Assembly: GCF_001719165.1 (NCBI RefSeq)
Contig: NZ_CP017057.1
Coordinates: forward strand, 1,860,001 to 1,924,000
Source of the DNA: Erythrobacter litoralis
GTDB taxonomy: Bacteria > Pseudomonadota > Alphaproteobacteria > Sphingomonadales > Sphingomonadaceae
Length of the DNA stretch: 64,000 nt
Reading direction: 5' to 3'
A model generated the notes under the pieces. The model worked only from the letters and a program-made list of their open reading frames with translations, was not told the origin of the DNA and did no database searches. This document shows positions 44,379 through 53,201 of this stretch, one piece after another. Each line of letters starts with the position of its first letter. The stretch's first letter is position 1. Made by a program: the position numbers and the translations under genes.

Positions 44379-45071
44379 GTGGGCGGATCGCCTGACCAGA
44401 CATATTCGCAAATCGTGCTCACTCGCCGCTCGATCCGGGGCTATCTCGATCGTGCCGTGCCGCGTGCGCTGATCGAGGAAGTGCTGGCGATGGCGATGCG
44501 TTCGCCCACCAGCATGAACACCCAGCCATGGCATTTCCATGTCATCACAGGCGAACCGCTGGACCGGATCCGCAAGGGCAACACGGAGAACATCCTCGCC
44601 GGCGTTCCAGACAGCCGCGAATTTCGCCGCGGGCACGCTTTCGAAGGCGTCCACCGCGAACGCCAGGTCGAGGTCGCCAAGCAGCTGTTCGGCGCAATGG
44701 GCATCGAGCGCGACGACAAGGAGGGCCGGCAGGACTGGGTACTGCGCGGATTTCGCCAGTTCGACGCGCCGGTCTGCGTGATCGTCACCTATGACAGGGA
44801 GCTTGGCGACAGCGACGACACCGCCTTCGATTGCGGCGCGGTGACGACAGCCCTGGTCAATGCGGCGTGGTCGCGCGGCCTGGGCTGCGTCATCAACTCG
44901 CAGGGGATCATGCAGAGCCCGGTCGTGCGCGAACATGCGAACATCCCCGATGACCAGGTCATCATGAAGGCGGTCGCGATGGGCTGGCCGGACCCCGACT
45001 TTCCGGCGAATGCGGTGGTATCGAAGCGCAAGAGCGTCGCCGAAGCGGCGCGTTTCGTCGGCTTCGAGTGA
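44379..45071 (+). CDS. Nitroreductase-family FMN oxidoreductase
   Basis: 230 residues from GTG after GGGAGAGAG. FMN-binding RRSIRGYLDRAV near the N-terminus, SPTSMNTQPWHFHVITG, and GLGCVINSQGIMQ followed by AVAMGWPDPDFPAN near the end fit the nitroreductase fold. Such enzymes reduce nitroaromatics, quinones or enones with NAD(P)H; the substrate is not predictable. Convergent with the membrane-protein gene downstream (3-base gap). Confidence 0.9.
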   Translation: MGGSPDQTYSQIVLTRRSIRGYLDRAVPRALIEEVLAMAMRSPTSMNTQPWHFHVITGEPLDRIRKGNTENILAGVPDSREFRRGHAFEGVHRERQVEVAKQLFGAMGIERDDKEGRQDWVLRGFRQFDAPVCVIVTYDRELGDSDDTAFDCGAVTTALVNAAWSRGLGCVINSQGIMQSPVVREHANIPDDQVIMKAVAMGWPDPDFPANAVVSKRKSVAEAARFVGFE

Positions 45072-45074
45072 GTT

Positions 45075-45593
45075 TCACCGGCGCTTCGCCTGACGTTCGT
45101 TGTATTCATCGAGCCAGCCCGACAGGATCAGGAAACGGTCCATAGGCCGGTGCTGCCAAAGGGCGCTCGGCAGCCTGTGGTCATGATCGTAGATATGGCG
45201 CCACCGCCTCTCCTTCCTGACCTTGTCCAGCCAGTAGACCATGGGGTAGCTGCCGGGGGTGATGTCGAAATGCGCGATGTCCTTCCAGCGGTAGATCTTT
45301 TCGCCCCGCCAGAAATTGCGCACGGTGAAGCCTTCGGAATCCATCGTCACGCGGGTCGGGACAAAGACCGAGGGGAGAAAGGCGGCGAAGCAGATCCCCG
45401 ATACCGTCATCCAGAACACGCCGTTCCAGAAATCCTTTTCGGGCGAGTTTTCGGGCACGAAGCGCGCATCGATGGAATAATACGAGAACGCGAAGAATCC
45501 CGCGCACAGCAGCACGACCAGGATGGAGCGCCATCGCGCGCTCCTCATAATGCGCGGCAGCGGATCGCCTTCCTTCCATCTCTTGTGAAACAT
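45075..45593 (-). CDS. Small membrane protein with PH-like domain
   Basis: 172 residues from MFHKRWKEGDPLP; the longer frame runs into the divergent gene. Two TM helices (SILVVLLCAGFFAFSYYSI; FWMTVSGICFAAFLPSVFV) are followed by a beta-rich cytoplasmic part (RVTMDSEGFTVRNFWRGEKIYRWKDIAHFDI) typical of bacterial PH-like membrane proteins. Function unknown. Confidence 0.75.
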   Translation of the reverse strand: MFHKRWKEGDPLPRIMRSARWRSILVVLLCAGFFAFSYYSIDARFVPENSPEKDFWNGVFWMTVSGICFAAFLPSVFVPTRVTMDSEGFTVRNFWRGEKIYRWKDIAHFDITPGSYPMVYWLDKVRKERRWRHIYDHDHRLPSALWQHRPMDRFLILSGWLDEYNERQAKRR

Positions 45594-45732
45594 CGGGCCT
45601 TCCGCTCCCACCGACAGGCGCGATAGGCCAGAAAAACGCGCCCCCGGCAAGCACGCGCGAGCAAGCCATTGAAAGCGCGGCAAGCGATAGCCGATTTCCG
45701 GCACAAAGCGCCGCGTGCGGCGTTTTCCCGGC

Positions 45733-46503
45733 ATGAAGCGTGACGAAAAAGCCATGATGCAAAGGCCGCAGGAAACCCACGAAAGAAGCATGCCCGGCGG
45801 TCTGGGTTCGCGCATTCTCTACTGGCTCGAGATCCCGCGTTTCCTCAAGACCGTGGTGACGCTGCCCCTGCGCCTCGCACGGCACTGGCCGAAACGCCGG
45901 ACCGCGCGTCGGCGCATTCCCGTCATCGTCGTGCCGGGTTTCGGGTTCACCGACCGATCGACCCTTTTCATGCGCCGGTATCTGAGGCGCTGCGGGTTCG
46001 ACGCGCAAGGCTGGGGCCTCGGACGCAATATGGGCCGGCGCACGATCGGGCTTCACAACGAATGCGCGATCGAAGCGGTCGAACGGCGCGTGCGGGAAGC
46101 GGGGCGGCCGGTGGCGCTGATCGGCTGGAGCATGGGGGGCATCGTCGCCCGCATGGTTGCCCGCGCCCGGCCCGAACTGGTCACCCGCGTCGTCTCGCTG
46201 AGCGCGCCATTCACCGGCAACCCATACGCCAATCGCGCCTGGCCGCTTTACGAGAAGGTGGCCCGGCATCGGCTCGACGACCCGGTCGCCAGCCGCCAGA
46301 TCGCCCGCAGCAAGGAGCCGACACCGGTGCGCTCGCTCGCGATCCATTCGCGCAGCGACGGGATCGTCGCCTCGGATTGCTGCGTCGAAACAGAGCTTCC
46401 CCGGACCACCAATATCGAGGTGCGCGCCGGCCATTTCGAAATCGGCTTCAAGCCATCGGTGCTGCGCCTGATCGCAGACGAACTCGCCCCGCTCGCGGCC
46501 TAA
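45733..46503 (+). CDS. Alpha/beta-hydrolase (lipase/esterase-like)
   Basis: 256 residues if started at ATG 45733; ATG 45790 or GTG 45715 are alternatives, and no start has a strong ribosome site. Oxyanion strand VIVVPGFGFTD, nucleophile elbow GWSMGG, Asp in HSRSDGIV and His in AGHFEIGF complete the catalytic triad. The N-terminus is basic with a helix that may touch the membrane. The triacylglycerol-lipase-like pattern (LSAPFTGNPYANRAW) suggests lipid or ester substrates. Its stop overlaps the convergent gene by 4 bases. Confidence 0.85.
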   Translation: MKRDEKAMMQRPQETHERSMPGGLGSRILYWLEIPRFLKTVVTLPLRLARHWPKRRTARRRIPVIVVPGFGFTDRSTLFMRRYLRRCGFDAQGWGLGRNMGRRTIGLHNECAIEAVERRVREAGRPVALIGWSMGGIVARMVARARPELVTRVVSLSAPFTGNPYANRAWPLYEKVARHRLDDPVASRQIARSKEPTPVRSLAIHSRSDGIVASDCCVETELPRTTNIEVRAGHFEIGFKPSVLRLIADELAPLAA

Positions 46504-47381
46504 TCCTCCGCCCCGGCCTGCGAAGCGATCGCCGCCGCGCGGACATAGGGGAGCGATTCGACCAGCTCGTAGCCCGGCATGCGGCGGGTGAGGTCGCGCA
46601 GCCAGGCGGCGTGCCCGCTGCCCACCACGGCGAGCACCCGATCGCCGGGCTCGGCCACCTGCATGAGCTTGGTGAACATCTTGGCATTGCGCATGTACCA
46701 CATCGCGTTGAGCACTGCGCCGGGCTGTTCGTCGGCATCGCCAATCGCGAGCAAAGCGTAATAGAAACGGTCGTGATCCGCATCGAGACGGTCGGGATCG
46801 TTGTGGACGATAAGGGATTCGGCAATCGACTGCTCGGCAAGCCGGGCCTGTTCGTCCGCGATGCGCGCATCGATTTCGCGCTTCAAGCGCTCGATCACCT
46901 CAATCCGCCCGGTCTTCTCGGCGTGGGCGACGACCGCGCCCATCGGGAAATAGCCTGGCTCGCCGCTTTCCGCCTGCTCATCGAAGCCGTAGACCGCGCC
47001 ATGATCGAGCATCCGGGCGAGACGGTAGCCGATCTGCACGCTTTCATTCGCGCTCCGTCCGAGCAATTCCTCGGCCCGGGCATAGCCTGCAAGCGTAAGA
47101 TCGGGCGTGCTCGCGACGGTTTCGACCGCGATCTTGGTCGGCTGCCAGCGGGCAAGGCTTTCGACCAGAACGGCGATCTCGCGCTGGCGACGCTCGGCAA
47201 GGACGTCGTCGACCTGCATGTTGGCCATGCCGCGTCCGGGATTGGCGAAGTGATAACTGCCCAGGATCATCACGCGCACCGGCTCCGCAGGTGCCGCGGA
47301 GGCCGTATCGACGGCGTCCTCGGCCCCAAGCGGGCTTGCTGCGAACAAGGCGACGATGAACAGCAGAAGGGTGCGCGGCAT
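46500..47381 (-). CDS. Secreted DUF5694 (TraB/GumN-like) protein
   Basis: 293 residues from MPRTLLLFIVALFAASPLGA, a clear signal peptide. The motifs VMILGSYHFANPGRG, PTKIAVET and VLAVVGSGHAAWLRDL resemble the GxxH..E..GxxH layout of the TraB/Tiki/GumN superfamily, some of which are metal-dependent proteases. Family DUF5694 has no established role. It is periplasmic and transcribed alone. Confidence 0.85.
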   Translation of the reverse strand: MPRTLLLFIVALFAASPLGAEDAVDTASAAPAEPVRVMILGSYHFANPGRGMANMQVDDVLAERRQREIAVLVESLARWQPTKIAVETVASTPDLTLAGYARAEELLGRSANESVQIGYRLARMLDHGAVYGFDEQAESGEPGYFPMGAVVAHAEKTGRIEVIERLKREIDARIADEQARLAEQSIAESLIVHNDPDRLDADHDRFYYALLAIGDADEQPGAVLNAMWYMRNAKMFTKLMQVAEPGDRVLAVVGSGHAAWLRDLTRRMPGYELVESLPYVRAAAIASQAGAED

Positions 47382-47583
47382 CCGGACATTCTCCCAAGGG
47401 TGTATCAGCGCTGTAATACAGCGGGCAGTGAACACAACCCTTTGGATCCGGCAATGCGGCGAGCCGGTGATTGGATGCCGCAGCCGCATCGGAACGCTGC
47501 CGGACAAGGGCAGCCTCGAACCGGTCGACGCGTCCAAGCCGGCGACCAGCGCCGCCACCCAGATCGCCCCGTTCCGATCGTCC

Positions 47584-48789
47584 CTAGCGCAGGTTCACGA
47601 CGTTGTCGCTCGCCGGCCGATCGCGCTCGCCGGTGAAGCAGCTCATCATCGGTTCGTCGGTGACCACGACCTTTTCCGCGTTGCCGAAACCGTTGAAACC
47701 GGTCTTCATCGCCGCACCATAGGCGCCCAGCATGCCGATTTCGATATAATCGCCCGCCTGGATGTCGCCGGGAAGCGAGAACGGGCCGGCCATGTAATCG
47801 GCATCGTCGCAGGTCGGCCCGTAAAAGGCGAAATCCTCGGCCGCGTCGCGCAGATCGTCCTCGAGCGCGGCAACGGGAAAGCGCCACGCGACATGGGCCG
47901 CGTCGTAGAGCGCGCCATAGGCTCCGTCGTTGATGAACAGCTCGTTGCCGCGGCGCTTTTCGACCTTGACGATCATCGAGCTGTATTCCGCGCACAGCGC
48001 GCGGCCAGGCTCGCACCACAGCTCCGCATTGTAGGCGATGGGGAGCGCGTAGAAATGGTGGTGGATGATCGCGAAGTAATCTTCGAGCGGGGGCGGCTCC
48101 ATCCCGGGATAGATGCTCGGGAAACCGCCGCCCACGTCGATCATGTCGATGACGACCGAGGCTTCGGCGATGGCAGCGCGGGTGCGGTCCAGCGCCTGGA
48201 CGAAAGCGAACGGCGTCATCGCCTGGCTGCCGACATGGAAGCACACGCCGAGCCAGTCGCAATGCTGGCGAACCTGCTGCAGCAGCGCGGGCGCGTCGGT
48301 GAGATCGCAGCCGAACTTGCTGGCTAGGCTGAGCTCGGAGTATTCGGAGGAAACGCGCAGGCGCACGCACAGGCGCAGGTCATGCGCCGGCTCCCCCGTC
48401 TCGGGGTCGCGGCACGCCTCGACGATCTTCTCCAGCTCCTCGATCGTGTCGAGGCTGAAGGTCTTCACGCCATGCTGGTGATAGGCCTCGCGGATCGCGC
48501 TCGGCGTCTTGATCGGGTGCATGAAGCACAGCACCGCATCCGGCAGCGCAGCGCGCACCAGCCGCACCTCGGCGATCGAGGCGACATCGTAATGGGTCAC
48601 CCCCGCATCCCACAGCACCTCGATCAGGTCGGGCGCGGGATTGGCCTTGACCGCGTAGAGCACCTTGCCGGGGAACTTGCCGACAAAGAATTCCGCGGCC
48701 CGCCGCGCAGCATGCGGGCGGTTGAGGATGACAGGTTCGTCCGGACGAAGCGTCCGGGCTACAGCCTTGGCGTCAGGAAATGTGCGCAA
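47584..48789 (-). CDS. Ornithine/lysine decarboxylase, alanine-racemase fold
   Basis: 401 residues from TTG 48789; no ATG or GTG is available in frame before an upstream stop. PLP-dependent decarboxylase making putrescine (or cadaverine). PLP Lys in LYAVKANP, HVGSQ, DVGGGFPSIYPG, WCEPGRALCAEY and the substrate Cys-Asp region GPTCDDADYM are present, as in eukaryote-like bacterial ODCs. The leader carries a 19-codon ORF ending one base before this start. The carboxyspermidine genes that use putrescine lie 2 kb away. Confidence 0.92.
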   Translation of the reverse strand: MRTFPDAKAVARTLRPDEPVILNRPHAARRAAEFFVGKFPGKVLYAVKANPAPDLIEVLWDAGVTHYDVASIAEVRLVRAALPDAVLCFMHPIKTPSAIREAYHQHGVKTFSLDTIEELEKIVEACRDPETGEPAHDLRLCVRLRVSSEYSELSLASKFGCDLTDAPALLQQVRQHCDWLGVCFHVGSQAMTPFAFVQALDRTRAAIAEASVVIDMIDVGGGFPSIYPGMEPPPLEDYFAIIHHHFYALPIAYNAELWCEPGRALCAEYSSMIVKVEKRRGNELFINDGAYGALYDAAHVAWRFPVAALEDDLRDAAEDFAFYGPTCDDADYMAGPFSLPGDIQAGDYIEIGMLGAYGAAMKTGFNGFGNAEKVVVTDEPMMSCFTGERDRPASDNVVNLR

Positions 48790-48790
48790 T

Positions 48791-48850
48791 TCAAGGGACC
48801 CCCAGAGGTTTAGCGTTGAACCAAACGGTTTGAGCCTGCCTTGCGGTCAT
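48791..48850 (-). CDS. Putative 19-residue leader peptide of ornithine decarboxylase
   Basis: ATG 48850 to TGA 48791; the peptide reads MTARQAQTVWFNAKPLGVP. Its stop is one base before the TTG of the decarboxylase, and its end contains the GGGGG ribosome site of that gene. A ribosome pausing or finishing here would directly affect decarboxylase initiation. The WFNAK core recalls, from memory, the FFNAR end of the gammaproteobacterial SpeFL leader peptide that senses ornithine. Translation is not proven; the start site has AAGGGA placed rather close to the ATG. Confidence 0.5.
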   Translation of the reverse strand: MTARQAQTVWFNAKPLGVP

Positions 48851-48858
48851 GTCCCTTG
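48792..48858 (-). promoter_or_regulatory. Ornithine decarboxylase leader with long-range inverted repeat (speF-leader candidate)
   Basis: Arms CAAGGGAC (48792-48799) / GTCCCTTG (48851-48858) enclose the leader ORF. One arm covers the leader ORF's ribosome site, the other the bases just before the decarboxylase start. Inside, GGTT can pair with either of two flanking AACC, giving exclusive hairpins. A conserved speF RNA motif (Rfam RF00518) is known before such genes in alphaproteobacteria; I cannot test the match here. Confidence 0.55.
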
Positions 48859-48874
48859 GGGCAGAGGAAGCGCG

Positions 48875-48902
48875 CATATAGAGACTTTGCGCCGGCGCGC
48901 AA
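48875..48902 (-). promoter_or_regulatory. Candidate promoter of the ornithine decarboxylase gene
   Basis: On the minus strand, TTGCGC (48902-48897), 16 bases, TATATG (48880-48875). Start of transcription near 48868 would give a leader of about 80 bases. Further upstream a perfect inverted repeat GCGTTG-TAAAT-CAACGC (48951-48967) could be an operator. The rest of 48903-49026 shows no gene. Confidence 0.45.
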
Positions 48903-49026
48903 TGATAAATCTCTCGCGCATCGTGCGGGCACGGCGGCTCGCCGCGTTCGGCGTTGTAAATCAACGCAAATGCGCAGCGAAGTTCCGTATGGATGCGCGC
49001 TGTCGGCGGACCGTGCCGCCTGTTCG

Positions 49027-49599
49027 TCAGAACGAGATCGCGGGGACCTGGTCGACCGTACCCTTCTCGCTGTCGTCGAGGCGGTTGAAATCGGCCTCGT
49101 TGAAACCGAGAGCGCCCGCAAACAGCACTGCGGGGAAGGATTCGCGCGCCGAATTGAACCGCGCGACCGCCGCGTTCAGCGCCCGGCGGGCAGCGGCGAG
49201 CTTGTCCTCCACGTCGGCGAGTTCGCGCTGCAATTCCTGGAAATTGGCGCTCGCCTTGAGGTCGGGATAGGCCTCGCCCAGCGCAAGCAGGTTGTCGAGC
49301 GCAATGCGCAATCCCTGTTCGCTCGCGGTGTTCGGGCCGCTCCGGGCGGCACGGTTGCGCGCGTCGACCACCGCCTCGAGGGTGGAGGATTCGTGCCCCG
49401 CATAACCCTTCACCGTCTCGACGAGATTGGGGATGAGATCGTGGCGCTGGCGCAATTGCGCGTCGATATCGGCGACGCCCTGCCGGACATTCTGCCGCAG
49501 CGAGACGAGATTGTTGTAGATGCCGATGACCAGCAGCAATGCCGCAACCGCGATCACGAGAATCGCCGAAGTCCAGAACCAGCCAAGAATATCGACCAT
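49027..49599 (-). CDS. lemA: LemA family protein
   Basis: 190 residues: N-terminal TM helix (ILVIAVAALLLVIGIYNNLV), then VSLRQNVRQGVADIDAQLRQRHDLIPNLVETVKGYA, the LemA hallmark, and a helical-bundle domain ending in FNSARESFPAVLFAGALGF. A membrane-anchored protein with no settled function, often paired with DUF3137 or TPM proteins, as here with the divergent DUF3137 gene. Confidence 0.93.
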   Translation of the reverse strand: MVDILGWFWTSAILVIAVAALLLVIGIYNNLVSLRQNVRQGVADIDAQLRQRHDLIPNLVETVKGYAGHESSTLEAVVDARNRAARSGPNTASEQGLRIALDNLLALGEAYPDLKASANFQELQRELADVEDKLAAARRALNAAVARFNSARESFPAVLFAGALGFNEADFNRLDDSEKGTVDQVPAISF

Positions 49600-49675
49600 T
49601 TGCTCACCCCTCCTTTACCGGGCCGCCGTTATGTTAGCCGCAATTGGTTAAGGGAAAGCGGCAGGAAAGCGGACA

Positions 49676-50722
49676 ATGCGCGCGGACGTGAACGGCCTGA
49701 TGCAGGGCGAACTCGGGGACTGGCTCGCCGGCCAGGCCGAGGTGCGCTTCGCTGCGAAAAAGCAGGCGATCGACCGCTGGACATGGGGGGTCGCTCTCAT
49801 GATGCCGACCATGGCCTTCGTCTGGTTCGCCCCGTGGTTCGACGGCTGGCGCTTCATGCTGTTCGCCGCCGGGATGATGGGCATGTCGTGGTGGGGCTAT
49901 CTCCCGATCGCGAAGGCGAAGAGGTCGATCAAGATCGGAATCAATTCGGGCATCGCGAAAAGCCTCGGCATTACCTACGAACACGATGTCGAGCCGGGGG
50001 CCGAATTCGCGGCGGCCAAACGCTACGGCCTGGTGCCGCGCCATGACAGGGACAGCTTCGAGGATCACTGGCACGGATCGCTCGAAGGCCACGAATTCGG
50101 GCTCTACGAAGCGCATCTTGAAGTGCGGCGCGGATCGGGCAAGAACCGTCGCTGGGAGACAGTGTTCCGCGGCGTGATCGTGCGCATGCGTTTCGGGCGC
50201 GATTTCGGCTCGTCCACGCTGCTCCAGCGCGCCGGGAGGCACAAGACCTGGTTCGGGCTTGGCGGGAAGAAGAACAGCGTCGATTTCGGCGGCCATGCCC
50301 TTGCCTATGTCGATCAGGTCCATCCCGCCTTCGAGGACGTGTTCGACCTCTATTCCGACGACGCGGTCGAAGCGCGCGTGCTGGTCCACCCGGCCTATGT
50401 CGAACACCTCGTCGCGCTGGAGAAGGCGTTCCACGGCAAGGCCGTGCGCGCCCTGTTCGCTAAAGGCGAGGTGATCGTGGCGGTCGAGCAGCGCGAGAAC
50501 CTGTTCGAAAGCGGATCGATGGACCCGGAAAAGGACCGGCTTCTGGCCGAGGAGACTGCCGACCAGTTCGCGGCGCTGGCCCGGCTTGCCCTGTCGATCA
50601 ATCAGAACGAGCGCGGCCGTGTAATCGCGAACGAGACGCGACCCACCCCATTGCCCCGCGAGGATGCAGCCCAATTCGCCAAGCGCCGCGCCGGCGGCGG
50701 CTTCGGTCGCAAGGGGCTCTGA
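49676..50722 (+). CDS. DUF3137 membrane protein
   Basis: 348 residues from ATG after GGAAAGCGG. Two close TM helices near residues 35-80 (WTWGVALMMPTMAFVWFA; FMLFAAGMMGMSWWGY), then a large cytoplasmic domain with the DUF3137 pattern (ISFEDHWHG-like, FRGVIVRMRFGRDFG, LYSDDAVEARVLVHPAYVE). Function unknown; divergent pairing with lemA is recurrent in proteobacteria and suggests a joint role at the membrane. Confidence 0.88.
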   Translation: MRADVNGLMQGELGDWLAGQAEVRFAAKKQAIDRWTWGVALMMPTMAFVWFAPWFDGWRFMLFAAGMMGMSWWGYLPIAKAKRSIKIGINSGIAKSLGITYEHDVEPGAEFAAAKRYGLVPRHDRDSFEDHWHGSLEGHEFGLYEAHLEVRRGSGKNRRWETVFRGVIVRMRFGRDFGSSTLLQRAGRHKTWFGLGGKKNSVDFGGHALAYVDQVHPAFEDVFDLYSDDAVEARVLVHPAYVEHLVALEKAFHGKAVRALFAKGEVIVAVEQRENLFESGSMDPEKDRLLAEETADQFAALARLALSINQNERGRVIANETRPTPLPREDAAQFAKRRAGGGFGRKGL

Positions 50723-50726
50723 CCCT

Positions 50727-51917
50727 TCAGCTCAGGCGATTCCGGAAATCCTCGTATTCGAAGCGCCTGACGCATTCGAGCGCGTCGGTCTCGCTGTCCC
50801 ACAGCCAGATGCTCGGCAGGGCGACCCCGTTGAAGGTGTTGGTCTTGACCATCGAATAATGCGCCTGGTCGAGAAACGCGAAGCGCGCGCCGGGCTCTGC
50901 GGGGACCGGTAGGCGGTAGTCGCCGATGACATCGCCGGCGAGGCAGGACGGCCCGCCGAGCCGGATCGGGATGCTGTCGTCAGTGAGTTCGTTCAGCATG
51001 GCGGGGCGATAGGGCGCCTCGATCACGTCGGGCATGTGGCAGGTGGCCGACACGTCGGCGACGCCGATCGGCACCTCGTTGAAGCCGGTATCGAGCAGGG
51101 TTCCGACGAGGATTCCCGCATCGAGCGCGACCGCCTCGCCCGGCTCTATGATGATTTCAGCGCCCGTATCCGCGGCGGCGTCCTTGAGGAATTCGACCAG
51201 TTCCTCGCGCTCGTAATCGGCGCGCGTGATGTGGTGGCCGCCGCCCATGTTGATCCATTTGAGCTGGCCAAACCAAGGCTCGATCGCGTCGAACACCCGG
51301 TCCCATGTCCGCGCGAGCGGCTCAAAGCTCTGCTCGCACAGATTGTGGAAATGAATGCCCTCGACGCCCTCCATGTGCTCTTCGGTCAGCTGGTCGAGCG
51401 GGAAGCCGAGCCGCGAGCCGGGCGAAGACGGGTCGTAGCGCGGCACCTCCCCCGTCGCGACCTGCGGATTGATGCGCAGGCCGACCGACACATCGCCCCC
51501 GGTCGCCGCCGCCTGGTCGAGGATCAGAGCGGCGCGGCGCATCTGGCCGGGCGAATTGAAGATGACATGGTCTGAGAGGCGACAGACCTCCTCAAGCTCG
51601 TCGGGCTTGAAGGCGGCGGAATAGGTCGCGATTTCGCCGTCATAGAATTCGCTCGCGAGCCGCGCTTCCCAGAGGCCTGAAGTGGATACGCCGTCGAGAT
51701 ATTCGCCGATGATAGGCGCGGTCGACCACATCGAGAACGCCTTCAACGCGGCGAACACCTTGATGCACGCCCCGTCCGCGCTTGCCGCATCGCGAATGTC
51801 GGCGAGGACCTGGCAATTGGCGCGCAGCTTCGCCGCGTCGACGACGAAGGCGGGGCTGTCGACGCGCGAAAGGTCGAAATGGGCGAAGGCGCCCGGATCG
51901 CCGGCCTTGGTTTCCAT
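50727..51917 (-). CDS. nspC: Carboxynorspermidine/carboxyspermidine decarboxylase
   Basis: 396 residues, PLP enzyme of the alanine-racemase fold. It decarboxylates carboxyspermidine to spermidine. FAALKAFSMW holds the PLP Lys, and GIHFHNLCEQSF, INMGGGHHITRADY and IEPGEAVALDAG are characteristic of NspC. It follows the dehydrogenase gene by ten bases on the same strand, forming the two-gene alternative spermidine route that needs no decarboxy-SAM. Confidence 0.95.
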   Translation of the reverse strand: METKAGDPGAFAHFDLSRVDSPAFVVDAAKLRANCQVLADIRDAASADGACIKVFAALKAFSMWSTAPIIGEYLDGVSTSGLWEARLASEFYDGEIATYSAAFKPDELEEVCRLSDHVIFNSPGQMRRAALILDQAAATGGDVSVGLRINPQVATGEVPRYDPSSPGSRLGFPLDQLTEEHMEGVEGIHFHNLCEQSFEPLARTWDRVFDAIEPWFGQLKWINMGGGHHITRADYEREELVEFLKDAAADTGAEIIIEPGEAVALDAGILVGTLLDTGFNEVPIGVADVSATCHMPDVIEAPYRPAMLNELTDDSIPIRLGGPSCLAGDVIGDYRLPVPAEPGARFAFLDQAHYSMVKTNTFNGVALPSIWLWDSETDALECVRRFEYEDFRNRLS

Positions 51918-51927
51918 CTTGGGTTCC

Positions 51928-53139
51928 TCAGAAATCCACCGGCCCGGAAAGCTCCTTCACCTGCCACGGCAGGCCATGCGCGTTGAGCATTTCCATGAAG
52001 GGATCGGGGTCCATCTCCTCCATGTTGAACACGCCCTCCCCGCGCCACTGACCGCTCACCATCATCGCCGCGCCGATCATCGCAGGCACGCCGGTCGTGT
52101 AGGAGACCGCCTGGTTGCCGGTTTCCTCATAGGCGGCTTCGTGGCTGCAGATGTTGTTGATGTAGAACGTCTTCTCGCCCGATCCGTCGATCGCCTCACC
52201 GGTCGCGATCACGCCGATGTTCGTGTTGCCCTTGGTCGTCTCGCCCAATGTTTCGGGCTTGGGAAGGACAGCGGCGAGGAATTGCAGCGGGATGATCTCC
52301 TTGCCCTGATACTTGACGGGATCGATCCGAGTCATGCCGACATTCTGCAGCACGGTCAGGTGCTTGATGTATTCATCGCCAAAGGTCATCCAGAAGCGCG
52401 CGCGCTCGATTTCCGGATTGAATTTCGTGATGCTCTCGAGCTCCTCGTGATACATCATGTAGGCGGCTTTCGTCCCCACCGCCTCGAAGTCGAACTGAGT
52501 CCGGGTGGTCATCGCCGGGGTTTCGACCCATTCGCCGTTTTCCCAATGGCGCGCAGGCGCGGTGACTTCGCGGATGTTGATTTCCGGATTGAAATTGGTC
52601 GCGAAGGCCTGGCCGTGATCGCCGCCATTGCAGTCGAGAATGTCGAGCTGGCGGATCGATTTGAGGCGATGCTTCTTCAGCCACATGGTGAACACGCTGG
52701 TCACGCCCGGATCGAAACCGGAACCGAGCAGCGCCATCAGCCCCGCCTCCTTGAATCGGTCGTGATAGGCCCATTGCCACTTGTATTCGAACTTGGCCTC
52801 GTCCTTGGGTTCGTAATTGGCCGTGTCGAGATAGTCGACGCCCGCTTCGAGGCAGGCATCCATGATCGGCAGGTCCTGGTACGGCAGCGCGAGATTGACG
52901 ACGAGCGACGGCTTAACCTTGCGGATGAGATTGACCATCGCCGGGACTTCCTCGGCGTCGATCTCGTAGGTCGCGACATCCACCCCAGTGCGCTGCTTCA
53001 CGCTGGCGGCGATCGCGTCGCATTTGGAACGGGTGCGGCTGGCAAGGTGGATATCGGTGAAGATGTGCTTGTTCATCGCCATCTTGTGGACGCAGACCGA
53101 GCTGACCCCGCCCGCTCCGATTACCAAGACTGTCGACAT
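51928..53139 (-). CDS. Carboxynorspermidine/carboxyspermidine synthase (saccharopine-dehydrogenase family)
   Basis: 403 residues. Rossmann motif VLVIGAGGVSSVCVHKMA at the N-terminus, SRTRSKCDAIA with Arg for NADPH, and the middle DCNGGDHGQAFATNFNPEINIREV typical of carboxyspermidine dehydrogenase rather than lysine-pathway enzymes. It joins putrescine with aspartate semialdehyde. Cotranscribed with nspC. Confidence 0.93.
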   Translation of the reverse strand: MSTVLVIGAGGVSSVCVHKMAMNKHIFTDIHLASRTRSKCDAIAASVKQRTGVDVATYEIDAEEVPAMVNLIRKVKPSLVVNLALPYQDLPIMDACLEAGVDYLDTANYEPKDEAKFEYKWQWAYHDRFKEAGLMALLGSGFDPGVTSVFTMWLKKHRLKSIRQLDILDCNGGDHGQAFATNFNPEINIREVTAPARHWENGEWVETPAMTTRTQFDFEAVGTKAAYMMYHEELESITKFNPEIERARFWMTFGDEYIKHLTVLQNVGMTRIDPVKYQGKEIIPLQFLAAVLPKPETLGETTKGNTNIGVIATGEAIDGSGEKTFYINNICSHEAAYEETGNQAVSYTTGVPAMIGAAMMVSGQWRGEGVFNMEEMDPDPFMEMLNAHGLPWQVKELSGPVDF

Positions 53140-53201
53140 GTTGGTGCCCTTTCGAATTCGAATCTTGCGCGTGCCTTAGTCGAATGCGCTAGGGGGGACA
53201 A

